Shown here: positions 1 through 9,395 of the stretch, piece after piece | How the letters are laid out: every line of letters begins with the position of its first letter | How positions within the stretch are numbered: position 1 is the stretch's first letter | DNA from: an uncultured Bacilli bacterium | GTDB lineage: Bacteria > Bacillota_I > Bacilli_A > RF39 > UBA660 | NCBI GenBank assembly: GCA_934132925.1 | Contig: CAKPAL010000002.1 | Location: 1-47,228, forward strand | Direction of reading: 5' to 3' | Length of the DNA: 47,228 bases | The notes under the pieces: model-generated | What the model was told of the DNA's origin: nothing | Seen by the model: the letters and a program-made list of their open reading frames with translations, nothing else | The model's database searches: none | Made by a program: the position numbers and the translations under genes

Positions 1-463
1 AAAATGTAAACTGGAATTTTGTTAAGTCGGCTTCAAACATATTGGCTACTAAGATACTCATTAGTTGTGATAAAACTGTTCCTAGGGCTAGGCCTACTCC
101 TAAAGAGATGACTCCTATTATAAGAGTTTCAAAGAAAAGTATTAGAGATATTTTTCTTTTGGGCATTCCTAGGGTTAAGTAGATTCCAAATTCTTTGTTT
201 CTTCTTTTTATGAGAAAACGACTGGCATAGATGATTAGAAATCCTAGAATGAATGAGACAAAGACACTTACTCCTCCTAGAATGGTGGTCATTAGTTCTA
301 TTGCTTCATACTTTGATGATGAGACATTTAGCATTACTGTTTGACTATCTATGGCATTGAAGACATAGAAAATGGCTACTCCTAGTACTAGGGTAAAGAA
401 ATAGATGGCATAATCTTTGATACTTTTGGTTATGTTTTTTAGTGACAATTTAAAGAGCATCAT
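1..463 (-). CDS. BceB/FtsX-type ABC transporter permease, N-terminal part (runs off the window)
   Basis: Partial gene; only about 154 N-terminal residues are inside the window. It starts at the tandem ATGATG at 463-458 behind GGAGGAGAC, inside the last codons of the ATPase gene, so the two overlap by 14 nt and are translationally coupled. The visible protein begins MMLFKLSLKNI, then has a first membrane helix (YAIYFFTLVLGVAIFYV), an extracellular stretch, and further helices with the RRNKEFGIYLTLGM segment typical of FtsX/MacB-type permeases just after the second helix. With the upstream ATPase, kinase and regulator this is the permease of a Bce-like module, which in known cases removes peptide antibiotics such as bacitracin or lantibiotics from lipid II-cycle targets and signals flux to the kinase. 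The large extracellular domain that sets specificity lies outside the window, so the substrate cannot be inferred. Confidence 0.88.
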   Translation of the reverse strand, partial: MMLFKLSLKNITKSIKDYAIYFFTLVLGVAIFYVFNAIDSQTVMLNVSSSKYEAIELMTTILGGVSVFVSFILGFLIIYASRFLIKRRNKEFGIYLTLGMPKRKISLILFFETLIIGVISLGVGLALGTVLSQLMSILVANMFEADLTKFQFTF

Positions 464-1217
464 TTATGTCTCCTCCTAGTAAGGTTACGACATCTATTAT
501 TTTATCAAAGAATTCTTTTCTGGTATCATTTCCTTTACGGATTTCGTTATATATTTTACCATCTTTTATGAAGATTATTCTAGTAGCGTAACTTGCGGCA
601 TAAGCATCATGAGTTACCATTAGAATAGTGGCTCCTAAAGCATTATTTAGGTATGTTAGTTTTTCTAGGAGCATTTTTGATGACTTAGAATCTAGAGCTC
701 CAGTTGGCTCGTCTGCTAGTATTAGGCATGGATTTGTTATTATGGCGCGAGCTGCTGCTACTCTTTGTTTTTGTCCTCCACTCATTTGGTAAGGATATTT
801 TTTTAGTACTGATTCGATATCTAGTTCTTTTGCAACTTTATTTATTCTTTTATCTATTTCTTTGGGACTTACATTTTGAATTGATAAGGCTAGTGCTATA
901 TTTTCATAGGCTGTTAAGGTATCTAATAAATTGAAGTCTTGAAAGATGAAACCTAAGTCTTCTCTTCTAAACTTGTTTAAATCATTTCCTTTTAGTTTTG
1001 TTATGTCAGTTCCTCCTACAAAAATATGTCCGGCGGTTACTTTATCAATTGTGGATATGCAGTTTAGTAATGTTGTTTTACCTGAACCTGAAGAACCCAT
1101 GATAGCGACAAACTCTCCTTTTTCTACTTCAAATGATATGTTATCTATGGCTTTAGTTAAACTTGATTTACTTCCATAGTATTTTTCAATATTTTCTATT
1201 TTTAGTATATTTTCCAT
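450..1217 (-). CDS. BceA-like ABC transporter ATPase
   Basis: 255-aa nucleotide-binding subunit of the MacB/LolD/BceA group. Walker A GSSGSGKTT is at residues 41-49, Q-loop in FQDFNLLD near 93, signature MSGGQKQR at 145-152, Walker B LILADEP at 165-171, and the D-loop GALDSKSS follows; the switch histidine is in VTHDAYAA. Full length for the family. It is downstream of the two-component genes with a 90-nt gap carrying its own operator-like motif, and its 3' end overlaps the permease gene. Role: powers the permease that frees cell-wall precursors from peptide antibiotics and acts as flux sensor for the neighbouring kinase (known for BceAB; inferred here). Confidence 0.93.
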   Translation of the reverse strand: MENILKIENIEKYYGSKSSLTKAIDNISFEVEKGEFVAIMGSSGSGKTTLLNCISTIDKVTAGHIFVGGTDITKLKGNDLNKFRREDLGFIFQDFNLLDTLTAYENIALALSIQNVSPKEIDKRINKVAKELDIESVLKKYPYQMSGGQKQRVAAARAIITNPCLILADEPTGALDSKSSKMLLEKLTYLNNALGATILMVTHDAYAASYATRIIFIKDGKIYNEIRKGNDTRKEFFDKIIDVVTLLGGDINDAL

Positions 1218-1287
1218 ATTATTTTCCTTCCTTTCGTAATTAATAATACTAGATAATAGGATATTTGTCGTAATTTTAATATTACAG

Positions 1288-1307
1288 TATATTACTTTTT
1301 TGTAAGG
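1288..1307. promoter_or_regulatory. Candidate BceR-like operator upstream of the ABC ATPase gene
   Basis: The plus-strand 20-mer here has the form TATATTAC-N3-TTTGTAAGG. The same 20-mer pattern occurs at 3041-3060 upstream of the response regulator gene, differing only in the three central bases. It touches the kinase stop codon and lies about 70 nt before the ATPase start. Another inverted element, GTAAT-N6-ATTAC, is next to it at about 1269-1285. Binding by the adjacent regulator is inference. Confidence 0.5.
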
Positions 1308-2327
1308 TTAGTCTTCTGGGTGATAAAGTTTATTTTTACCAAAGGTTATTTTGACAATGGTATATTCTTTTTCTTCAGATTCTATCTCTATTTTATGACC
1401 TAGTTTGGTACATAATTTTTTGGCTATGTATAGGCCCATGCCTGTTGATTTGATTTTATCTCTGCCATTAGTACCGGTAAAGGATTTTTTGAAAACATTA
1501 GGGATATCACTTTTTGGTATGCCAATACCGTTATCTTTGATGGATAGGACTATTTGATTGTTGTCTTCTTGTGTTTTTATTTGGATATAGGAGTTTGGAA
1601 TATCTTTTTTGTATTTGATACTGTTATTGATAATTTGATTTAAAATGAATTCTAACCATTTGGTATCGGTATAGACTTCAGTATTTTTTATATCGACGAT
1701 TAGGTCAATTTTATTTTCTAAGAAGTCATCTTTATTTTTAAGGGCTACTGATGAGATTATTTTTTCTAGTTTTACTTTTTTGAAGATGAAGTCCTCACTA
1801 GTATAGTTACTTCTTACATAGTAGAGGATTTGATCAATGTAGTTATCTAGTCTTCTTATTTCTTCGATATATTCTTTTGGTACTTGATTTTTATGATTAT
1901 GGGTCATAAGAATTAGACTTGATATTGGTATTTTTACTTCGTGTATCCACATCTCAATATAGTCTTTGAAGTCTTTGGTGCTATTTATGTAGCTACTGAC
2001 ATTTTCAATCATTGATTTATTGATGTCATATAAGGTGTTATATATTAGTTCTTCTTCATAAGTGGTTGGTTTGGGTAATGTTTCTAGGACCAGGTATTTT
2101 TTATCTAGATTTTTGGTATTGGTTATGATGGTGGTATAGAAGGTTCTTTTTTGGAAATATGATATTAAAAGGGCTATGATTAGTGTTAATAGTAGTAATA
2201 CTATGGTTACTATTATTAGTCCCTCTGGTACTTTGAAGGCTATGTCTAATAGGGTTATTAGAATTATTGATATGATAGTAATAATGATTATGGTTATTTT
2301 ATCTTTTAGATAGTTTGTTAATTTCAT
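1308..2327 (-). CDS. BceS-like intramembrane-sensing histidine kinase
   Basis: 339 aa. Two closely spaced hydrophobic helices (about residues 10-30 and 36-58) joined by only a few residues, with no extracellular sensor domain; this is the hallmark of intramembrane-sensing kinases that are controlled by a Bce transporter. DHp H-box WIHEVKIPISS with the phosphorylated histidine at 129; N-box QIINNSIKY (Asn 235); G1 DNGIGIP (265-271); F-box FKKSF; G2 GMGLYIAKK. Full length. Start codon overlaps the response regulator stop by 4 nt (ATGA type). It should phosphorylate the upstream regulator when the BceAB-like transporter is engaged. Confidence 0.92.
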   Translation of the reverse strand: MKLTNYLKDKITIIIITIISIILITLLDIAFKVPEGLIIVTIVLLLLTLIIALLISYFQKRTFYTTIITNTKNLDKKYLVLETLPKPTTYEEELIYNTLYDINKSMIENVSSYINSTKDFKDYIEMWIHEVKIPISSLILMTHNHKNQVPKEYIEEIRRLDNYIDQILYYVRSNYTSEDFIFKKVKLEKIISSVALKNKDDFLENKIDLIVDIKNTEVYTDTKWLEFILNQIINNSIKYKKDIPNSYIQIKTQEDNNQIVLSIKDNGIGIPKSDIPNVFKKSFTGTNGRDKIKSTGMGLYIAKKLCTKLGHKIEIESEEKEYTIVKITFGKNKLYHPED

Positions 2328-2986
2328 AATAGTATATATCCTTGTCCTTTTCTTGTTTCTATGGCATCTGGGTAGCCAAAGCCCTCTAGTTTACTTCTTA
2401 ATCTACTTATATTTACGGTTAGAGCATTATCATTTATGTATTCTTCATTATTCCAAAGTATGGTCATTAGTTCATCTCTTGATACGATTCTATTTTGGTT
2501 ATTTAATAAGTGCTGAAAGATTAGCATTTCATTTTTTGTTAGTTCTAATTCTTTATTACTACCAGATAAGGTACCTCTTGATGGTGATACTTCTAAATCT
2601 TTATATTTTAATACTTCAGTACTATTATCTAATCTTTTAAAAATATTTTGTATTCTTAGTAATAGGATGGTTGGGCTATAGGGCTTTGTTATGTAATCAT
2701 CTGCTCCATAAGAGATGGATAATATTTCATCGGTTTCACTTGCTCTTGAGGTTACCATTATTACAGGAATATTTGATTCTTTTCTTATTTCTTTAAGTAA
2801 CTGCTCACCATTTTGATATGGTATATTTATATCTAAGAGAATTAGGTCTATATTACTTTTTAATATTTCTTCTTTTGCATTTGAGAAGTCTTTTAGTATT
2901 AATGCTTCATAGCCAGCATTTACTAGTAGTTCATATAATTCTTTAGATATAATAGTATCATCTTCAATTATCATTATCTTTTTCAT
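2324..2986 (-). CDS. BceR-like OmpR-family response regulator
   Basis: 220 aa. Receiver domain: acidic pocket EDD at 8-10, phosphoacceptor Asp 52 in LLDINIP, Thr 79 in MVTS, Lys 101 in TKPYSP. C-terminal winged helix (about 125-220) with LTKNEMLIFQHLL and the recognition-helix region NALTVNISRLRSKLE, ending in GQGYIL. First gene of the module, followed by its kinase with a 4-nt overlap. A promoter and an inverted-repeat operator directly upstream suggest autoregulation. Confidence 0.94.
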   Translation of the reverse strand: MKKIMIIEDDTIISKELYELLVNAGYEALILKDFSNAKEEILKSNIDLILLDINIPYQNGEQLLKEIRKESNIPVIMVTSRASETDEILSISYGADDYITKPYSPTILLLRIQNIFKRLDNSTEVLKYKDLEVSPSRGTLSGSNKELELTKNEMLIFQHLLNNQNRIVSRDELMTILWNNEEYINDNALTVNISRLRSKLEGFGYPDAIETRKGQGYILL

Positions 2987-3015
2987 ATATTATATTCCCT
3001 TCTTTCTATAGTTCT

Positions 3016-3060
3016 ATTATATCATTATTTTAATGTGTTTTATATTACAAGTTTGTAAGG
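3016..3060 (-). promoter_or_regulatory. Promoter and operator of the two-component operon
   Basis: A -10 box TATAAT (minus strand, 3021-3016) lies 19 nt downstream of a perfect inverted repeat TTACAA-N2-TTGTAA inside 3041-3060. The -35 is poor, as expected for an activator-dependent promoter. The 20-bp motif recurs at 1288-1307. Both halves of the repeat are intact here; in the other copy one half is degenerate. Confidence 0.55.
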
Positions 3061-3064
3061 TATG

Positions 3065-3108
3065 AAAAAAAGACTTAGCACATCATTGTGATGTGGGTAA
3101 GTCTTTTT
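3065..3108 (-). terminator. Intrinsic terminator at the end of the restriction-helicase operon
   Basis: Long stem AAAAGACTTA / TAAGTCTTTT with an inner ACATCA / TGATGT arm. U-tracts are possible on both strands (A6 at 3065-3070, T5 at 3103-3107), so it can also stop transcripts from the other side. It separates the defence operon from the Bce module. Confidence 0.8.
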
Positions 3109-3178
3109 GACTATATAAAATTATAAAATAATTATTAAAATCTTAATTAATTTATCACATTGTATATAAAGTCGTAAT

Positions 3179-3850
3179 TTACAATTGCCATTCTAAATGT
3201 ATTCTTTTCTTTTCATTTTCTGTTATGGTTATATCATTTTTTTCGAATTTGGATTTAAAATCAAGTCTATCATCATAAAAGAAGTTCAATATAAAATCAA
3301 TAAAATTATATAATGATATTGGACCCATCATCGGAATTCTGCATTCGTCATAGTTACTTAACGTCATGTGAGTTATTGGGTGTATAACATCAATGTGATT
3401 ATCTTCATCATAATCAACTCGTATCATAACTGGTATTCCCATCTCATTATCAAACCAATCTGTTTCAAAATTATTAATATCCATATTAGAAATTTCCTCT
3501 TTTGTCCATAGATAATTATGCTTTTTTATAAAGGTCAATCGTTCTTTAATTATTTTTCCATCTTTGATCATAAAGTCATATTGAATTATGCTTCTATCAT
3601 ACAAAAGTATATTATATTCTTTTCTTTCTAATAAAGTACTCATAATTTTTTCTACTGATAAATGCTTATCATACAAAATATTAGATTCATTTTTTCTTCC
3701 GCTACGTGATATTTCTGAAATATCTTTATTTTCTATGACAGAATATGATTTTGAATCCCTAATCATATTTTTTTCATATAATTCTTTTTGTAAACTATTA
3801 TAGTCTATAGAAAATTTTTTTAAAAAAGTTTTATTACCATCACTTGTCAT
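3179..3850 (-). CDS. DUF2290-like protein, last gene of the restriction-helicase operon
   Basis: 223 aa, acidic, no membrane segment. The block HPITHMTLSNYDECRIPM followed by GPISLYNFIDFILNFFY (about 156-192) matches what I remember of the conserved core of DUF2290, a family of unknown biochemistry often found beside helicases and in defence regions. Its start overlaps the helicase gene by 11 nt, so the two are probably co-translated and function together. No catalytic triad is obvious. The DUF2290 name is from memory of the motif and should be treated as probable. Confidence 0.7.
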   Translation of the reverse strand: MTSDGNKTFLKKFSIDYNSLQKELYEKNMIRDSKSYSVIENKDISEISRSGRKNESNILYDKHLSVEKIMSTLLERKEYNILLYDRSIIQYDFMIKDGKIIKERLTFIKKHNYLWTKEEISNMDINNFETDWFDNEMGIPVMIRVDYDEDNHIDVIHPITHMTLSNYDECRIPMMGPISLYNFIDFILNFFYDDRLDFKSKFEKNDITITENEKKRIHLEWQL

Positions 3851-5912
3851 CTATAACAAAATCCCTTAGCCTATCTTTATATTTTTCTCCAAATAGTTCT
3901 TTTAAAAGTATTTCCATGTTACTTTGATTTTCATCAATGAATTTTTTTGTATTTGTTAATGCATCGGAATCGTTTTTACTAATATCTTTATTTAATATTA
4001 CCATTTGCTCTCTATCGCTCTCAGTTGGATACTTTTTAAAATATAATTTATAATTGTTTTCTTTAACTTTTTCATACTCATAGCATAGCTTTTCCATTGA
4101 ATTTCCATAACCATAAACTCTTACCCAACCTTTACTACGTGTAATTGCGGTAAAAAGTGCATTTCTATCTTTGGTTATACTTAAGGTCTCTATGCATCGT
4201 TGTGCATTTAATATATATACATAATATGCCTCATTACCTTTAGCCCTGAAAATGGTACTATAAACTATAGAATCATTTCTAAAAAAGTCTTCGGGATTTG
4301 CTGATCCAGCTTGATGGATATTTATTCCTGCATATTTATCTGAATTAGAATTTATTAATAATTGTATTTTTGATAAGTTAGCAGCTGCATTAATACCATC
4401 TAAATCAATAATCATTATATCGCTTGGATTTAAACTGTCTCTTGTAATATTGATTTTTATTGATTCTAGTAATTTAAGATAAACTTGATTTGAATCATCA
4501 AATTTATCTATTTTGATTAAATCACTCGAATCTGCTTTTAAAAAATCCGGGCTAGTTTCTTTATCCCTATACAAAGTAACTGGCCTTCCTTCAATTATAT
4601 TTTCATCGGATTTGTACCCTATACTTTTCCAAACGTCTGTGGAGTTTGGTATTTGTATCATCCCTTCTTCTCTGTACAGCCCCATTCCCAGTGCATGTGC
4701 TGTTACTATAACTCTTAGTTGATTTCTATAACAGGTTATTAACGGAGTATCCTTGCTTATATTAAAACCAAATATTTTTTCTGGTGATTCCATTGATAAT
4801 TCATTTAATCTTTGCAATTCATCATATGCATAAACTAATCTATTTTCATTTCCCAATACCTTACAGCATAATTTTAGAAACGAATCATTAAAATCTTGAG
4901 CCTCATCTATTAATATACAATCATATTGTTTGGTAAATACTTTTCCACTATTTAAAACTTCTTCACATAATAAATCGAATGGCCTGCTGGCAAATGGATA
5001 TTTTTTCTTTGCTTCGTAATATGTGTATGATTTGATTTCCATATTCTTACATATATCGTAGTATAAACCATCCGATGACGATGAACCCCATGCATGCATT
5101 ACTTTTACTTTAGTAAAGTCAGGATGCTTACCGTCATTTCTTGTCATGTAAAACTTATCAATCAAGCTATACAACTGATTTTTTAATGTTCTTGTATAAT
5201 AAGTTACAACTATTGTCCATTCCGGATGTGCAATATGTAATTCTACTGCTTTTCTGGCTAAAATAACAGTCTTACCCGAACCAGCCATGCCTCTAATCCT
5301 TTGTACTCCTATTGGATCCTCCATGATTGCGTTCATTTGACTGCAATCATATTTTTCAATGATATTATTCATTTCATCAATTAACAGAGCTTTTGAGTTT
5401 TCATTAGCATTTATATGGTAATTTTTTCTGTTTAAACCTTGAGCCTCTTGTAAGCCGGATAGAATCATATCAACCTTTTGATTTTCGATTGTTTCCAAAT
5501 TATCATTAATATATTCGTTTATATCATTAAAATTTGTAAATACAGGATAGTCATCAATCTTTTCCGTATTGACCATTGAATATGAGCATACATTTATTGT
5601 AAACGGTAAGTTTCTTTTGTTAACTAAAAAACTGCATCTTTTTAATCTTGATTCGATTTTATTATATAAATCATCTTGGATCTTTCCATAATTTAAAACT
5701 TCTTTATCAATAATGTTTATAATAAAGAAACCATAATTGGATACAACGGCTAAATCACAGATTAATTCCTCTTTAGTATATTCAATAGAATACACTGGAT
5801 AGCCTATGTATGCATCTCCATATACATCTTCTTTTACGTTGAATACATTTATTATATTTTCTATAATATTCTTTTTTTTATTATTTTCTATTTTTCCTGA
5901 AACATTTATCAT
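3840..5912 (-). CDS. UvrD/Rep-like superfamily 1 helicase with N-terminal NERD-like region
   Basis: 690 aa from the preferred start. An ATG at 5933 is also open, but the ATG at 5912 has a good GAGGTGA box 6 nt upstream. Residues 1-150 are a separate alpha/beta region with a possible degenerate nuclease-related fold (YSIEYTKEELICDLAVVSN, then an inner beta strand). ATPase core: Walker A GMAGSGKT at 208-215, DEAQDF Walker B, a TCYRN motif, and the C-terminal IFRAKGNEAYYVYI and FTAITRSKGWVRVYG motifs of UvrD/Rep helicases. It follows the HNH nuclease gene after 22 nt and overlaps the DUF2290-like gene. Likely a DNA translocase serving the restriction or anti-phage function of this operon (inference). 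Confidence 0.87.
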   Translation of the reverse strand: MINVSGKIENNKKKNIIENIINVFNVKEDVYGDAYIGYPVYSIEYTKEELICDLAVVSNYGFFIINIIDKEVLNYGKIQDDLYNKIESRLKRCSFLVNKRNLPFTINVCSYSMVNTEKIDDYPVFTNFNDINEYINDNLETIENQKVDMILSGLQEAQGLNRKNYHINANENSKALLIDEMNNIIEKYDCSQMNAIMEDPIGVQRIRGMAGSGKTVILARKAVELHIAHPEWTIVVTYYTRTLKNQLYSLIDKFYMTRNDGKHPDFTKVKVMHAWGSSSSDGLYYDICKNMEIKSYTYYEAKKKYPFASRPFDLLCEEVLNSGKVFTKQYDCILIDEAQDFNDSFLKLCCKVLGNENRLVYAYDELQRLNELSMESPEKIFGFNISKDTPLITCYRNQLRVIVTAHALGMGLYREEGMIQIPNSTDVWKSIGYKSDENIIEGRPVTLYRDKETSPDFLKADSSDLIKIDKFDDSNQVYLKLLESIKINITRDSLNPSDIMIIDLDGINAAANLSKIQLLINSNSDKYAGINIHQAGSANPEDFFRNDSIVYSTIFRAKGNEAYYVYILNAQRCIETLSITKDRNALFTAITRSKGWVRVYGYGNSMEKLCYEYEKVKENNYKLYFKKYPTESDREQMVILNKDISKNDSDALTNTKKFIDENQSNMEILLKELFGEKYKDRLRDFVIDDK

Positions 5913-5934
5913 AAACTTCACCTCAGAACACATG

Positions 5935-7452
5935 TTATAAATTGCAATTTATTTCGTTTGAAATTTGAAATTTTTCTTGACGTCTAGATAAGAATACCTT
6001 TGTTTTTGGAGTCAATATTTCTTCTGGTAATTCTTTGCTATCAGTACAAAAATCAAAGAAGTTTTTATCTATTTCATTTGCATTCAATTTTACAACAACT
6101 TTTCCAGTATTTGAATCAAAACAATAAAAATTTGAATCAAATAAGCCATGGTGATTACTGCATAACCAAACACCATTATCCCCGGAGTTTGCAAGCATAT
6201 ATTTTTTGTAAAACAATTCTGTTTTATGTTCACTTTCTTGATCTATAAGATCTCTCATTTCTGTATTTGACAGCAAATCATTTATTTCATGAGTACAACA
6301 TTTTTTTATTTCTGCAACGCCCCATAAATGTGCAGCTTCAAGAATACTTTCTATTTCACAACCACATAAATAACACTTGGTTTGTATTCCTTTCTTTCTA
6401 AGATTATTTTTAAATAATTCTTGATTTCTTATAGTTCCTTTTAATTTTGATATTTCATACTGATTAATTTCCCTATTAATTTGTTGTCTCACTTCATCTG
6501 TTGTCTCATACTCTTTATCTAAGCCAATTTTTTTCATTAACTCTATAATGGGATTAGTAAATCCATCTGTAAATTTTGGAACCTCTTGTCCCAATCTAAA
6601 ATTGTATTTTTCTGGAGCAAACATAAATTTTAGTTTTTTATGTTCTTTTTCCGCTAAAATACTTAATGCCCACATCGTTAAAAAACTATCATATCCCTCT
6701 GCTGATAATGTCTTGAATGTATATATATATTCCTGATTTCTTAAATCAATGAAATCTTCTTCTTTTTCTTCATCTGTTTCCTTTTCTATATCATATGAAT
6801 AATCTATGCATTTTACATACGATGGAACGTTACTACTATTTTTGCTTGATATAAAACTCAAATCATTTACGAACTTATTGAATGATATATATTTAATATC
6901 ATCTTTAATTTCGTCAACACTAAATCCCATTTCTATATACTCGTCAAACTTTATTTTTTCAATATTTAGTATATCAAAGCCGATTGTAGCCAATTTACGA
7001 TAAATCATAAGATTAGTTTTATCATGTGGGTGTGTTTTATTTAAATCCAACATATAAAAGTAAAGCTTTATATCTTTATTCTTAGCTTTTTCAGTTAAAT
7101 AATAATCAAATATTTTATTACTTCCCTGTGCAAAATAGGTATTTGCATGATATCCAGTGTGTCCATAATCAAAGTTTGGATTTTCTAGTAACTTATCTTC
7201 ATCGTAACCAGTATTACTTAAACCTACAATATACTTTATAATACCATCTTCGATTATTGTTATTGTTCTTGAACTTTCTTTTTTACTTCTTTGACTTTGC
7301 ACTGTATTACCATCAAGTGAAATGACTTGATAGCTAATATTATTTGAATCTATTGTTAAACCGTTTCTTTTATATGCACTTATCACTACATCTTTATATA
7401 TTTTTTTATATGTCTCTTTATATCCACTATATACTCTAGCTACTATTTCCAT
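5935..7452 (-). CDS. HNH endonuclease, probable type II restriction enzyme
   Basis: 505 aa. C-terminal HNH domain of the HNH_2 kind: zinc-type CYLCG (Cys 360, 363), EAAHLWGV with the catalytic-region His 375, and NGVWLCSNHHGLFD at 426-439. The first 340 residues have no motif I recognise and presumably recognise DNA; this region is highly charged with an acidic segment (EKETDEEKEEDF) near the middle. It lies 10 nt downstream of a two-domain adenine methylase, the classical arrangement for an asymmetric-site (type IIS) restriction-modification system, where two strands need two methylase domains. Recognition site unknown. Confidence 0.85.
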   Translation of the reverse strand: MEIVARVYSGYKETYKKIYKDVVISAYKRNGLTIDSNNISYQVISLDGNTVQSQRSKKESSRTITIIEDGIIKYIVGLSNTGYDEDKLLENPNFDYGHTGYHANTYFAQGSNKIFDYYLTEKAKNKDIKLYFYMLDLNKTHPHDKTNLMIYRKLATIGFDILNIEKIKFDEYIEMGFSVDEIKDDIKYISFNKFVNDLSFISSKNSSNVPSYVKCIDYSYDIEKETDEEKEEDFIDLRNQEYIYTFKTLSAEGYDSFLTMWALSILAEKEHKKLKFMFAPEKYNFRLGQEVPKFTDGFTNPIIELMKKIGLDKEYETTDEVRQQINREINQYEISKLKGTIRNQELFKNNLRKKGIQTKCYLCGCEIESILEAAHLWGVAEIKKCCTHEINDLLSNTEMRDLIDQESEHKTELFYKKYMLANSGDNGVWLCSNHHGLFDSNFYCFDSNTGKVVVKLNANEIDKNFFDFCTDSKELPEEILTPKTKVFLSRRQEKFQISNEINCNL

Positions 7453-7462
7453 AATTCACCAC

Positions 7463-9343
7463 CTAATAATTTATTATTATAATTTCTTGCCTATCTTGAC
7501 GATTTCTTTTTGTTATTTGATTATTTACGATTAATTTATAATTATTGTTTTTAATCCATTCAGTTAATTTTGAATTAATTTTTTCATTTCTATTCTTCAT
7601 ATTGGACAACATAAATTTTATTTCTTTTTTATTCAACCTATCCAGGAAATCAAGAAGTTCTTGTTCTTGATTTTCATCCCACCCGTTGAACCCCCTTTTA
7701 CCATCGTTATAAGCACCACACGATATCAAATATGGCGGATCACAATAAACAAAGTCGTCTTTTGAAATTTCGTTTTCAAATGACTTGTAGTCCATAGACT
7801 TAAAAACTATATTAATTGATTTTGTTCTGTTAGAATAAGAGGTCAATTTTTCAAGCATTTCTTGATTATATCCTGAATTTCCACATGGATTATTAAATTC
7901 TAAATTATTATTAAATCTTATTTGATGTTCAAAGCCATAGCAGATTAACAAATATAAATCAAGTGGATTTCTACTTCCAATTTGGTTTGAGTTATATTTT
8001 TTTCTAAAATTGACATAGGCTTCTTTATTCTTTTTTTCTAAATTATATTTTTTTATTGTCTTTTCAATATAGTTATAAGTTGTTAAAAATTTATCTCTTG
8101 ATATTTTTTCTAAAAGATCCCTTACCATCCAATTTATATCATTATAAATTACTTTTTCACAATTTACATTTATTCCAACGGTACCACCGCCGCCAAACAA
8201 ATCATAAAAAGTATTTATGTTTTTTGGTAAGTTACTTTTTATCAATGGCAATATTTCATATTTACCGCCAATATAATTAAGTGGTGATATGTAATATGGT
8301 TCCTCTTTTTTTTCAATGTAAAATAACCATTCATAATGTCTTTTATTTTTAGTATTTTCCTTTAGTTCACGATTCACAGCTCGAGTATTCTTATATTTTA
8401 CAAAATCTATTTTTTTAAATACATAAGTCCCTTCTTTTGCATACCTCTTCATAACTTTTTCAATAAATTCTTTTGACATTATACCGGCATCACTATAACT
8501 AAATATAATATGTTTAAATTTTGCATTCGCTATCAATTTTTCAAATTCCTCGTGTACGCAACCTTTTCTGCACCACATAGAAATTTGATTTCCATTATCT
8601 CTATGTGCACCTATTCCATGAATTTCTGGATTATCATTTTTTGCAATTGTTTCAAGCACATGATATTGACTTACATATTGAGTTGATGTATATGGCGGAT
8701 CCAAATACAAAATATCACCAGAAATTTTATTTATCAAATCATTAGCATCAAGCATATAAACCTCATTATTATATTTTGGTTCTCCATATGTTTCTAATGG
8801 TATAAATTCCATATTTTTTATAGCCCTAGGATCCCAAATTTTTAAATATGCAGAATAAACTCCTGCTACATTTGACACTTTGCTTGCACTTTCTAATAGA
8901 CTTCCTATTAAATAATATTTTTCATTTTCATCTATCTTTTTCTCATCAAACCATATATCTATAGTATTTCTAATATAATCTATTTTTTTTGCATTTTCAT
9001 CTGAAAAATATTGCCTACCAGAAATTTCTGGAGCAAAATTATTATAACAAAAACCATCTTTATATTTGCTTGTATCAACATTATTAAAGTATTCAAATGG
9101 ATCAAATCCTAATTTTTTAAAGAAAGTTTTTGATTTATATTTTAACTTGCCATTACAAATAGTATATGAAAAATAAAGATTATCATTTGCAATTATTTCA
9201 TATCTGTTTTTGAAATAATCTCCAACTGTACAAGTTCCGGAGAAAAGATCACAAAATATCATCCCTTTTTTGTTAATTTTCTTTGAAATTAAAAACTTAT
9301 CAATAACTTCTAAAAGTTTTGTTTTATTTCCTATATATCTCAT
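7463..9343 (-). CDS. Tandem (two-domain) Dam/D12-type DNA adenine methyltransferase
   Basis: 626 aa made of two fused N6-adenine methylase domains. Domain 1: MRYIGNKTKLL at the N-terminus, SAM motif DLFSGTCTVGDYF (32-44), catalytic DPPY at 215-218. Domain 2: PLNYIGGKYEILPLI (from about 354), SAM motif DLFGGGGTVG (381-390), catalytic DPPY at 535-538. The two DPPY motifs and the overall size resemble M.FokI (about 647 aa), in which each domain methylates one strand of an asymmetric site. Both active sites look intact. It protects host DNA against the adjacent HNH nuclease. Co-transcribed with both neighbours. Confidence 0.93.
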   Translation of the reverse strand: MRYIGNKTKLLEVIDKFLISKKINKKGMIFCDLFSGTCTVGDYFKNRYEIIANDNLYFSYTICNGKLKYKSKTFFKKLGFDPFEYFNNVDTSKYKDGFCYNNFAPEISGRQYFSDENAKKIDYIRNTIDIWFDEKKIDENEKYYLIGSLLESASKVSNVAGVYSAYLKIWDPRAIKNMEFIPLETYGEPKYNNEVYMLDANDLINKISGDILYLDPPYTSTQYVSQYHVLETIAKNDNPEIHGIGAHRDNGNQISMWCRKGCVHEEFEKLIANAKFKHIIFSYSDAGIMSKEFIEKVMKRYAKEGTYVFKKIDFVKYKNTRAVNRELKENTKNKRHYEWLFYIEKKEEPYYISPLNYIGGKYEILPLIKSNLPKNINTFYDLFGGGGTVGINVNCEKVIYNDINWMVRDLLEKISRDKFLTTYNYIEKTIKKYNLEKKNKEAYVNFRKKYNSNQIGSRNPLDLYLLICYGFEHQIRFNNNLEFNNPCGNSGYNQEMLEKLTSYSNRTKSINIVFKSMDYKSFENEISKDDFVYCDPPYLISCGAYNDGKRGFNGWDENQEQELLDFLDRLNKKEIKFMLSNMKNRNEKINSKLTEWIKNNNYKLIVNNQITKRNRQDRQEIIIINY

Positions 9344-9395
9344 GTTTTACCGCCTTCTATTTTATAATAGCATTAATACTAACTGCATATTAATA

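Noticed and set aside
704..1179. Plus-strand open frames over the ABC ATPase and many similar opposite-strand frames elsewhere
   Set aside because: They have no ribosome binding sites, low-complexity hydrophobic translations, and lie wholly inside well-supported genes on the other strand.
3065..3108. The AAAGACTTA hairpin near 3.1 kb as another R2 copy
   Set aside because: It has no A-G mismatch, no partner hairpin, and has U-tracts on both sides; it is an ordinary terminator.
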